Assembly: GCA_951801675.1 (NCBI GenBank)
Contig: CATONX010000015.1
Coordinates: 1 to 52,950 of the forward strand
Reading direction: 5' to 3'
DNA: 52,950 nt
From: an uncultured Eubacteriales bacterium
GTDB taxonomy: Bacteria; Bacillota; Clostridia; Oscillospirales; Acutalibacteraceae
Positions 44,855-52,950 of the stretch are shown one piece after another. The notes under the pieces were generated by a model, which saw only the letters and a list, made by a program, of their open reading frames with translations, was not told the DNA's origin and ran no database searches. Positions within the stretch are counted from its first letter, which is position 1. Each line of letters opens with the position of its first letter. Made by a program: the position numbers and the translations under genes.

Positions 44855-45916
44855 TTATTCGTCTTCATCCCCGGTATCGATGACAATGTCTTCAATAGAA
44901 AGGACGCTGAGCTTTTCTTCGTCAAACGTGATGGCTAAGGCTTCGCCGTAGGCCGCCATGTCTTCTTCCAGAGAACCGCCGGTATATTGGCTGAGAATTT
45001 CCGCACGGTTTTCATTGATATAGGAAAGCATCTGCGCGTCGGTAAACCGTACAAAGAAATAGATCATGTTGCTGGGCGCGTCGGGAACCAGCAGCGCCTT
45101 GCCCGGCGCGGTGGCAAAGAACTGTTCTTTGATTGCATCGGTCAGATTGACCGCATTTTTCGAATTTACCCAGGTTTCCTTGTTGCTGCTCTTAGGCTGG
45201 GTGGAATCGGCATTCATCCGGCTTGCCTCCGCCGCAACCACATCCGCCCAAGTCATCCGGCCCTCGTTGACCCCGTCCCGATAGCCTTCAAAGGTTTCCA
45301 CCAGCGCGGCGTTCTTTTCCTCCGCCCCGGAAACCACAGCCGCATTTTTGAGCACCCACATATAGTTGGCCATCAGCACATTGTCTTTGACAAAATCTAA
45401 AAGCTGCTCGTCGGAAACCGCCTCGGCCCCGTCCTTGCCATACAGAGCTTCCAGCAGGATGGGCGGAAGGGACTTGTAGTAAATATACGTTTCAAAGCTT
45501 TTCTTTGATACGTTGTTGGGCTCATAATAAAGAGACGCGCCGTTGGTGGTCCACTGGCTCTCGGCGCTCTTTTTTATGCTCTCCTGCTGTTCACTGGAAA
45601 GCGGGATTTTCCCCAGCTCCCTCAGCTTTGCTTCCACTCCGATGTAATACCGCAGCTGGGATTCGGTCTGCTCTTTGATCCATTGGGGCGCAGGCTTTCC
45701 GTCGATGGTTTGGTTAGTCATGTCGTCCGCGTTTTCCACATATGCCATAGCGTTTCCGGTGTTATCCACCTGGAACGCGCGGTAGACGCCAACGGAAACG
45801 GAGTTCTCCACACCCGTCACCGCGATATCGTCCTGTCGGATGCGGTCGCATCCGGTTGCCGCCAGCGCGAGGATCAACGCCATCACCGCTGCGGCAGCAC
45901 GTTTACATAATTTCAA
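44855..45916 (-). CDS. SurA/PrsA-like lipoprotein without a PPIase domain
   Basis: 353 residues. Lipobox LAATGC gives Cys23 when started from the TTG at 45916 (MKLCKRAAAAV...). A longer TTG start at 45949 is ruled out because the promoter's start point falls at about 45948. The helical body resembles SurA_N chaperone domains; I see no parvulin domain, so it may be a chaperone only. AAAGG precedes the start by 13 bases, a long gap. It lies 83 bases before apbE on the same strand. Confidence 0.72.
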   Translation of the reverse strand: MKLCKRAAAAVMALILALAATGCDRIRQDDIAVTGVENSVSVGVYRAFQVDNTGNAMAYVENADDMTNQTIDGKPAPQWIKEQTESQLRYYIGVEAKLRELGKIPLSSEQQESIKKSAESQWTTNGASLYYEPNNVSKKSFETYIYYKSLPPILLEALYGKDGAEAVSDEQLLDFVKDNVLMANYMWVLKNAAVVSGAEEKNAALVETFEGYRDGVNEGRMTWADVVAAEASRMNADSTQPKSSNKETWVNSKNAVNLTDAIKEQFFATAPGKALLVPDAPSNMIYFFVRFTDAQMLSYINENRAEILSQYTGGSLEEDMAAYGEALAITFDEEKLSVLSIEDIVIDTGDEDE

Positions 45917-45954
45917 CGTTTTCCAACTGCCTTTCTCAAAATGTTTCAATTTTG

Positions 45955-45983
45955 ATTATACAACACAATCGAAAAAATGTCTA
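45955..45983 (-). promoter_or_regulatory. promoter of the SurA-like lipoprotein gene
   Basis: On the minus strand TAGACA (45978-45983), 17 bases, TATAAT (45955-45960). Confidence 0.72.
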
Positions 45984-46170
45984 TCATTCCCAACAACTTT
46001 ACAAACCATTCATTTATTTATACATAAATTTGTATAAGTTGTCATGATAACAGCAGCCACCATCGGCTTTCAGCCAAATTGGAACGCGAAAAAAATGACG
46101 AAATTCGAATTCCATTTGAGATTTTTTGTATATATATGGGTAAAAATTGCTGCCGCTTACGTGAAAAACA
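45984..46170. other. AT-rich divergent intergenic region
   Basis: About 190 bases between divergent promoters; the full gene-free gap is 45917-46275. It has the imperfect palindrome TTATACATAAATTTGTATAA (46018-46037), a plausible MarR-type operator. No gene is seen. Confidence 0.5.
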
Positions 46171-46199
46171 TTGTTATTTGTCTGCCAATATGCTATAAT
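46171..46199 (+). promoter_or_regulatory. promoter of the marR-family gene
   Basis: TTGTTA (46171-46176), 17 bases, TATAAT (46194-46199). Confidence 0.8.
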
Positions 46200-46275
46200 T
46201 TTTGCATTCTTTCCAACTGTACCCGATTGGAGCTCCTAGATTTTTCACCAACACCAAAGAAAAGGATGATGCGGC

Positions 46276-46767
46276 ATGTCTCTTTTTACCGTAGGAAAGG
46301 ATTTTCTGGGGATATTCTATAATTTTCAAATGTTTCTCTCCAAGCATTTGCCTTCCCTTCACTTATCTACCATTGAGTTTTCCCTGCTGTTTATGCTCTA
46401 TCATACCAACGGCACCAGCCAGGACGAGCTGTCAAAGCTGACCTATCTGGACAAGGCTACTGTTTCCCGGGGCATCAAGTCCTTGGAAGAAAAGGATTAC
46501 GTGTTCCGAGTCAAGGACAAGGTGGACAAGCGGGTCAAAAGCGTCTATTTGACAGAAAAGGCATACGAAAAACGAAACCAGATCGACCAAATAGTCGGAG
46601 ATTGGTATTCCCGCATGATGAAAGGGATCCCCGAGCTGCAGGCGGCGCAATTTTTCGATACCCTGGGAGCCATCAGCCAAAACGCGGATTCCATTGCGGC
46701 CGATTTGTGTTATCCTGTTCATATAGCTGCGTCGGCCCCGGTAAGTGAACCGACTTATCGGGTCTGA
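46276..46767 (+). CDS. MarR-family transcriptional regulator
   Basis: 163 residues with a winged helix: SQDELSKLTYLDKATVSRGIKSLEEKDYVFR (about 48-78, in two halves) and the wing VDKRVKSVYLTEKAY. Long dimerisation helices flank it. AAAGGATGA precedes the ATG. It is divergent from the SurA-like lipoprotein gene and may regulate it through the palindrome at 46018-46037. The effector is unknown. Confidence 0.9.
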   Translation: MSLFTVGKDFLGIFYNFQMFLSKHLPSLHLSTIEFSLLFMLYHTNGTSQDELSKLTYLDKATVSRGIKSLEEKDYVFRVKDKVDKRVKSVYLTEKAYEKRNQIDQIVGDWYSRMMKGIPELQAAQFFDTLGAISQNADSIAADLCYPVHIAASAPVSEPTYRV

Positions 46768-46787
46768 GATAAATTCGGATGGTATGC

Positions 46788-46813
46788 AAAAATCCCCCGG
46801 CTTTTCGAGGGGG
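46788..46813 (-). terminator. terminator on the minus strand (htrA 3' UTR or ncRNA)
   Basis: On the minus strand CCCCC and GGGGG arms with a 10-base loop, then ATTTTTG. It is also the end of the marR gap, with no T run on the plus strand. Confidence 0.7.
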
Positions 46814-46970
46814 TGCCGTTTGGTACGGCACCTGCTTCCTGACCCGGCTGCCTGCGCCAAAGGACGCGTAAAGGCAGCCGGCGGGACCCTCTTTTGCCGG
46901 GAGGTTTCCATTTTTACAGGGCGTCCGGGAAGGAAAGGGCAACCCTGGACGCCCGGTATTTAATCTGTCC
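46814..46970 (-). ncRNA. highly structured GC-rich region; possible ncRNA or htrA 3' UTR
   Basis: On the minus strand three consecutive strong stems are visible: GGGCGTCC/GGACGCCC (46918-46953), CCGGCTGCCT/AGGCAGCCGG (46845-46882) and GGTGCCGT/ACGGCACC (46811-46831). They lead into the terminator at 46788. No gene fits either strand. I compared it with SRP RNA, tmRNA, RNase P RNA and 6S RNA from memory and found no match. Confidence 0.35.
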
Positions 46971-47072
46971 TGGATGACGCGGGCAGCCGCCTGTTCGAAC
47001 AAATGGATTTGGCAGGCCACAGACGGCTCTCAATCCCGCGCGCCGGACAGTTTTTTTAACACGTCCTCTTTT

Positions 47073-48650
<1,578 letters not shown>

Positions 48651-48840
48651 GATAGGTCCTCTCCTGTCATTCTGATTTTTTCTTCACGCTTGTGCGGGCC
48701 TTCCCGCTTGCTGTGCTTCTATCATATCCATTGGATGTTTCAAACTTTTGCTTTTCTAGTAAATACAACGTGAAATGATTTTTAACAGTGTGTGACCAAG
48801 GAATTTTTCGGAAAAATGCCGGCGGATGCGCGGTTTCCTC

Positions 48841-48870
48841 TTGCCCTGTATGTTATACTACGATTATAAT
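48841..48870 (+). promoter_or_regulatory. promoter and candidate operator of the metal-uptake operon
   Basis: TTGCCC (48841-48846), 18 bases, TATAAT (48865-48870). The interrupted palindrome TTATA...TATAA (48852-48869) overlaps the -10 and could bind a Zur- or MntR-type repressor. It does not match a consensus Zur or MntR box that I know. Confidence 0.5.
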
Positions 48871-48913
48871 AGAAACAATTCGAACAAACCCGTTTTTCAT
48901 TTGGAAGGTGTCT

Positions 48914-49858
48914 ATGAAGAAAAAAATTGCAATCGTTCAGGCTTTGCTGCTGACGGCCTGTCTTTTCTTTTCCGGCTGTTCCGATCCGCATCCGTCCGGC
49001 GAAAACACCCGCATCAAGGTGGTGACCTCCTTTTACCCGGTATACATCGCCGCTCTCAACCTGGTGGACGGGGTGGATGGCGTAGAACTGCAAAACCTGA
49101 CCCAGCCTACCACCGGCTGCCTGCACGATTATCAGCTGACCCCTCAGGACCTGATCGCCATGGAGGGGGCGGACGTGCTGGTGATCAACGGGGCGGGCAT
49201 GGAGGATTTTCTTTCCAAGGTGCTGGAAAGCTACCCGTCGGTCACTCTGGTCACCGCCAGCGACGGCATTGAGCTGCTCGAGGAAGGGCACGACCATGAC
49301 CACGAGGGCCACGATCATGAGGCGGAGGGGCATGACCACAGCGAGGAGGGAAACCCCCACGTCTGGGTGAGCATCACCAACTACGCGCAGTATGTACAGA
49401 ACATTGCTGACGGCCTGTCCAGGGCAGACCCGCAGAATGAAGCCATTTATCAGATCAACGCCCAGAAATACAAAGCAAAGCTTTCCGACTTAAAAACCAA
49501 AATGCACGGGGCAATCGATTCCCTGCCCAACCGCGGCATTGTTACCTTTCACGAGGCGTTCGGCTATTTCGCCGAGGAATTCGACCTGCACGTGGAAGCG
49601 GTCATTGAGCGGGAACCGGGGACCGATCCGACGGTACAGGAGCTGATCGAAACCATCGACAAGGTGGAGGAAAGCGGGTGCAAAGCCTTGTTTGCCGAGC
49701 CCCAGTATGAGCCGAGACTTGCCCAGACCATTTCGGCGGAAACGGGCGCAAAGGTTTACACGCTGGATCCTTGCGTGTCCGGCGCGTATGAAAAAGACGC
49801 GTATCTGAAGGCTATGGAGGAAAATCTCAATCAGTTAATGGAGGCATTGGGACAATGA
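48914..49858 (+). CDS. znuA: zinc/manganese ABC transporter substrate-binding lipoprotein
   Basis: 314-residue cluster A-I binding protein. The lipobox FFSGC gives Cys22. Metal ligands are probably His71 (CLHDYQ), His149 (NPHVW), a later His (TFHEAFGYF) and Asp (LDPC). A charged His-rich loop (126-143, repeats of HDH and GHDH) between the first two ligands is typical of zinc-specific members. GGAAGGTG lies just before the ATG at 48914; the longer frame has no ribosome site. It overlaps znuC by ATGA. Confidence 0.94.
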   Translation: MKKKIAIVQALLLTACLFFSGCSDPHPSGENTRIKVVTSFYPVYIAALNLVDGVDGVELQNLTQPTTGCLHDYQLTPQDLIAMEGADVLVINGAGMEDFLSKVLESYPSVTLVTASDGIELLEEGHDHDHEGHDHEAEGHDHSEEGNPHVWVSITNYAQYVQNIADGLSRADPQNEAIYQINAQKYKAKLSDLKTKMHGAIDSLPNRGIVTFHEAFGYFAEEFDLHVEAVIEREPGTDPTVQELIETIDKVEESGCKALFAEPQYEPRLAQTISAETGAKVYTLDPCVSGAYEKDAYLKAMEENLNQLMEALGQ

Positions 49859-50595
49859 GGCATGTGAAAGGGTCGTGCTGTACGACCATAAAAAGCATCG
49901 GCGTTTCCTCGGGGAAAACGCAAATATTGCACGACGTGAGCTTTCACCTGCACTGCGGGGAGCTGACGGTCATCATCGGCCCTAACGGGGCGGGCAAGAC
50001 GACGCTGCTCAAAGCGCTGCTGGGGGAACTGCGCCACACCGGCAGCATCCAGTTTCACGATCCTTCCGGGGAAGAGCGGCGCATCCGCATCGGCTATGTC
50101 CCTCAAAAGCTGGACTTAGACCCCAATTCCCCGGTGAGCGTGTATGACTTTTTTGCCGCTATGATTTCCCGCCGTCCGGTCTTTTTGAGCAAGGGGCGAT
50201 TTCTTCACAAAAAGATCGGGGAATACCTGGCGGAATTCGAAATGGACGACAAGCTGGACCGGCGGCTTTGCGATCTGTCGGGCGGCGAACTGCAGCGGGT
50301 GCTGCTGGCGGTGGCCACCCATCCGGCTCCCGAACTTCTGATCCTCGACGAGCCGGTTTCCGGCATTGACAGCAACGGCATGAGCGTTTTTTACGAAAAG
50401 CTCGGCGCTCTCAAACGGGAGCGGGACATGGCGATCCTTATGGTGTCCCACGACCTGCATTATGTGGCCCAGTACGCGGACAAGATGCTGCTTTTGGACC
50501 AGACGGTTTTGAGCATGGGTACGCCCAAAGAGGTCATGGCAAGCGATGCCTTCAAGCGGGAATTCAACGTATTTGTGGAAGCGGAGGACCGGTAA
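49855..50595 (+). CDS. znuC: metal ABC transporter ATP-binding protein
   Basis: 246 residues. Walker A GPNGAGKTT (42-50), Q-loop YVPQK, signature LSGGELQRV, Walker B LLILDEP, and switch His in MVSHDLHYV. The start overlaps the znuA stop, so translation is coupled. It supplies ATP hydrolysis for the permease that follows. Confidence 0.96.
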   Translation: MRHVKGSCCTTIKSIGVSSGKTQILHDVSFHLHCGELTVIIGPNGAGKTTLLKALLGELRHTGSIQFHDPSGEERRIRIGYVPQKLDLDPNSPVSVYDFFAAMISRRPVFLSKGRFLHKKIGEYLAEFEMDDKLDRRLCDLSGGELQRVLLAVATHPAPELLILDEPVSGIDSNGMSVFYEKLGALKRERDMAILMVSHDLHYVAQYADKMLLLDQTVLSMGTPKEVMASDAFKREFNVFVEAEDR

Positions 50596-51437
50596 TGGAA
50601 GCAATTTATGAATGTATGGAATCGATTCTGCCGTTTTCCTTTATGCATTACGATTTTATGAAAAACGCGCTGCTGGCGGTGCTGCTCCTGACCCCCATTT
50701 TCGGCATGATCGGGACCATGGTGGTGGACCATAAGCTGGCCTTTTTCTCCGACGCGCTGGGCCATTCCGCCCTGACCGGCATCGCCATCGGGGTGCTGCT
50801 CGGCATTTCCGAGCCGGTGGTGGCCATGACGCTGTTTGCCATCGTGTTCGCGATCCTGCTAAACAGCATCCGCCGTTCCCGGGTTTCTTCCAGCGACACG
50901 GTCATCAGTGTCTTTTCCTCCACGGCGGTGGCGCTGGGTTTGGTGCTTCTCTCTTCGGGCGGCGGGTTTTCCAAGTACTCCTCTTATCTGATCGGTGACA
51001 TTCTGACCATCCGGCCGGCGGAAATCGCCATTTTGGCGGTGGTTCTGGTGCTGACGCTGATTTTTTGGATTTTCTGTTTCAATAAGCTGTTGCAGATCAG
51101 CGTCAATAGCACTCTGGCTGCCAGCCGCGGGGTTCCGGTGAAAACGATAGAGCTGATTTTCATTCTGGTCATCGCCGTCATCGTCACCATCTCCATCCGC
51201 TGGGTGGGAATTCTCATCATCAATTCTCTGCTGATTCTTCCCGCCGCCGCCAGCCGCAACGTGGCCCGCAACATGCGCCAGTACCACTTGCTTTCGGTGC
51301 TGTTTTCCATGGCGGCAGGTGTCATCGGCTTGGTGGCGTCCTACTACTACGGGGCGGCAGCCGGTCCCACCATCGTTTTGGTGAGCGCCGTCTTCTTCTT
51401 CGCCACCTTTTTTCTCAAACGCCTGGTGCGAAACTAA
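50595..51437 (+). CDS. znuB: metal ABC transporter permease
   Basis: 280 residues, about eight membrane helices, ABC-3 family. GMIGTMVVDHKLAFFSDALGHS is the family start, with SDALGHSALTGIA the coupling motif region. A second conserved part is RWVGILIINSLLILPAAASR. The ATG overlaps the znuC stop codon by one base. Completes a three-gene uptake system; the His-rich ZnuA suggests zinc. Confidence 0.95.
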   Translation: MEAIYECMESILPFSFMHYDFMKNALLAVLLLTPIFGMIGTMVVDHKLAFFSDALGHSALTGIAIGVLLGISEPVVAMTLFAIVFAILLNSIRRSRVSSSDTVISVFSSTAVALGLVLLSSGGGFSKYSSYLIGDILTIRPAEIAILAVVLVLTLIFWIFCFNKLLQISVNSTLAASRGVPVKTIELIFILVIAVIVTISIRWVGILIINSLLILPAAASRNVARNMRQYHLLSVLFSMAAGVIGLVASYYYGAAAGPTIVLVSAVFFFATFFLKRLVRN

Positions 51438-51538
51438 AGGGCGCTGCATGTGCCACTTTGCCGCGCAAAGAACCGCATAAAAAGACACCGACGGAATCCA
51501 TCCTTGTCAAAGCACCGGTTTTCCTCAGCATAAAAATA

Positions 51539-51576
51539 CGGAGCCAACGGTTTTAGATACCGTTGGCTCCGCGCTT
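51539..51576. terminator. bidirectional terminator after znuB
   Basis: Thirteen-bp perfect stem CGGAGCCAACGGT / ACCGTTGGCTCCG, 7-base loop. T-rich tails occur on both strands (GCGCTTTTT plus; TATTTTT minus). Confidence 0.9.
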
Positions 51577-51601
51577 TTTCACAGCAAACGTCGGCCTTTG
51601 C

Positions 51602-52027
51602 TCACTCCATACTTCCATCGCCGCCCATCAACCTTGTCATTTCTTCCACCCGCTCCAAGGGGAACGGCGGCGTGCACAGAGGCTGCATGGCGATGGACAT
51701 CAGTTTCATGGGATTGTCATCAGCCGCAACCCGGTTGGAGGACAGCTTACCGCAACGCTTGCAGCGGTGGATCACAGCCCACTCGCCGCGCTTGCGCACC
51801 CAGACTCCGATGGGTTCCATAATGCCGCCGCAGTCCGCCGCCCGGTCGCCCGGTTCCTCGTCCACATGGAGGCTGGAAAGGCAGTTGGGACAGTGGTTGC
51901 GGTGGTCGCTTCCCGCACCGGCTGGCACCACCAGGCGGCCGCAGACTTTACAGGTAAAGCTGTCGCTGCAGGGGTGGGTTTTATAATACCCCTTTTCAAA
52001 GGTTTTTCGTTTATTCTCCCGATTCAT
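51602..52027 (-). CDS. RNHCP-domain zinc-binding protein
   Basis: 141 residues. FTCKVCGRLV, RNHCPNCL and HRCKRCGKL provide three CxxC pairs; the HRNHCPNC motif names the family. AGGAGGAA lies about 10 bases before the ATG at 52027. The function of the family is unknown; nucleic-acid binding is guessed from the zinc knuckles. It lies next to the zinc-uptake operon, which may be coincidental. Confidence 0.88.
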   Translation of the reverse strand: MNRENKRKTFEKGYYKTHPCSDSFTCKVCGRLVVPAGAGSDHRNHCPNCLSSLHVDEEPGDRAADCGGIMEPIGVWVRKRGEWAVIHRCKRCGKLSSNRVAADDNPMKLMSIAMQPLCTPPFPLERVEEMTRLMGGDGSME

Positions 52028-52172
52028 GGGGATGATTCCTCCTAAAAAGTTTTTGAAAACCTTTTGGGAGGCTTGAACAATATAATTGTTACGCAAACCT
52101 CCCGGTCAGCGAACAATCACCGGTTCACAAGAACGTTTCAACAAGCAATTCTCCTTTTTTGAGATCGTTATA

Positions 52173-52193
52173 TTTGCGGCGGTTTGCCGCAAA
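52173..52193. other. short hairpin between RNHCP and the next gene
   Basis: Eight-bp stem TTTGCGGC/GCCGCAAA, loop of 5, no clear T run. The rest of the 265-base gap has no gene. Confidence 0.5.
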
Positions 52194-52292
52194 ACCATTC
52201 TACCACATCCAGCGGGCCGAAGAAAGACCAAACCATCCTTTTTCTATTCCAAATTCAGGATGCCTTCCTTTGCCGCGGCTTCGATGAATAAA

Positions 52293-52655
52293 CTACACGT
52301 TCGCGCTCACCTGAGGCTGAGGATTGGCGTTGGCGATGGCGTATTCCATTTCATTGACGCGGGCCTGCAGCATCTTTTTAATGGCGATACCCCAAAAGCC
52401 TTTGAGACCCATCTCTCCCGCATAGACGCCAGGCAAAATCGCAAATTTCAGCCATGCCTGCACACCTACCGAGTCACCCAGGTACTCGTACTTAAAAAAC
52501 TGCGGAGCCGTCATCAGGCCCACGCCCTTTTTCCAGACGTCTTCGCCTTCGTATTTGACATAGGTAAAGCCTTCCCGCTGCAAAATCGGTACCAGGAGAG
52601 CGTCGATCTCCTCCTTCGAGCGGGTAGTGGCAATACGATTTACATACCGAGACAT
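52293..52655 (-). CDS. hypothetical protein, 120 aa
   Basis: Soluble protein with AAAGGGG 8 bases before its ATG. Conserved-looking parts are KYEGEDVWKKGVG and GEMGLKGFWGIAIKKMLQARVN, mixed alpha/beta, with an Asn/Pro/Gln tail. I recall similar small proteins in clostridial genomes but no assigned role. It stands alone on the minus strand. Confidence 0.78.
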   Translation of the reverse strand: MSRYVNRIATTRSKEEIDALLVPILQREGFTYVKYEGEDVWKKGVGLMTAPQFFKYEYLGDSVGVQAWLKFAILPGVYAGEMGLKGFWGIAIKKMLQARVNEMEYAIANANPQPQVSANV

Positions 52656-52829
52656 CTTCGTTTCCCCTTTCTTTTCCCCAAGAAATTTCTTATGAAACAG
52701 TATACCACAGCTTCGTTTTTCTGTAAACGCATTTTCCGCTGTTTCCTCGCAACACCACGTAATTCCTCCGAAGCTTTGCCTGCTCTCCCGTCAATCCTGC
52801 CCAAACGCGGGGAATGATTATTTTCCTTA

Positions 52830-52858
52830 TTTACAACCGTTTTGGTCTGTATTATAAT
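52830..52858 (+). promoter_or_regulatory. promoter of the gene at the window end
   Basis: TTTACA (52830-52835), 17 bases, TATAAT (52853-52858). The leader is about 50 bases. Confidence 0.82.
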
Positions 52859-52916
52859 AGTGATATTCATATGGACATGCTATGAATTTCCAAATTCAAT
52901 GAAAGTGGGGATTAAC

Positions 52917-52950
52917 ATGAAAAAAAAAAAAAAAGCCTATGAACTGGCCC
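52917..52950 (+). CDS. start of a truncated gene beginning with a 15-A run
   Basis: ATG at 52917, GGGG 6 bases upstream, reading MKKKKKAYELA before the window ends. The lysine codons form an uninterrupted run of 15 A (52920-52934). Too short to identify. Confidence 0.6.
   Translation, partial: MKKKKKAYELA

Noticed and set aside
46814-46970. SRP RNA, because of a GTCAGGAAGCAG stretch on the minus strand
   Set aside because: The conserved apical loop sequence (CCGGAAGG-type followed by AGCAGCC) is not complete, and the stems do not form the long SRP rod.

Overview
The window is a 52,950-base piece of a chromosome from an anaerobic, low-to-moderate-GC-ancestry Firmicute, most likely class Clostridia near Oscillospiraceae/Acutalibacteraceae. 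The evidence is consistent Shine-Dalgarno AGGAGG sites, RNase J, FtsH-Hpt-TilS gene order, GdpP-RplI-DnaB order, Rex, a B12-dependent (class II) ribonucleotide reductase, Rho-independent terminators everywhere, and coding regions that look GC-richer than the AT-rich intergenic regions. The exact genus cannot be read from the sequence.

Layout. 1-8.5 kb is accessory: an XRE regulator, a small orphan ORF, an O6-alkylguanine repair protein, a MATE exporter, a large secreted GH43 arabinanase (minus strand) and a xenobiotic O-acetyltransferase. Both the exporter and the acetyltransferase have a short upstream reading frame plus an inverted repeat over the ribosome binding site or start codon, the architecture of drug-inducible translational attenuation. 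8.8-16.6 kb (minus) holds nrdJ, a five-tRNA cluster (Val-Asp-Phe-Gly-Cys) with a clean promoter and terminator, and a divergent parE-parC topoisomerase pair. 16.8-18.2 kb has an EamA half-transporter with a structured leader and an orphan LiaF-like membrane protein.

18.3-31.0 kb (minus) is housekeeping: ftsH, hpt, tilS, dnaB, rplI, gdpP, RNase J and a nucleotidyltransferase fused to a degenerate phosphomannomutase domain. tilS overlaps both of its neighbours, dnaB and hpt; a hairpin separates dnaB from rplI. 31.2-39.7 kb is mostly plus strand: a zinc-ribbon membrane protein, rnhA, nifS-iscU (Fe-S assembly, with a palindrome between -35 and -10), then aconitase-isocitrate dehydrogenase (oxidative route from citrate to 2-oxoglutarate) followed by rex. 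Aconitase is itself an Fe-S client of the nifS-iscU products. Between them lie minus-strand genes for a PH-like membrane protein and a small XRE/partner pair.

39.7-48.7 kb (mostly minus) has dapA, a two-gene chromate-type transporter, a secreted DUF4163/DUF3298-like protein, an ApbE flavin transferase lipoprotein, a SurA/PrsA-like lipoprotein, a divergent MarR regulator and a membrane-anchored HtrA protease. 48.9-51.4 kb is a zinc/manganese ABC uptake operon (znuACB-like). The end holds an RNHCP zinc protein, a small hypothetical gene and the first 11 codons of a gene that opens with a run of 15 A.

No CRISPR array, prophage, insertion sequence or rRNA was seen. The most notable items are the two predicted attenuators (1,657-1,790 and 7,790-7,863), the unusual topoisomerase motifs, the nifS promoter palindrome, the RNase J leader and several highly structured intergenic regions.
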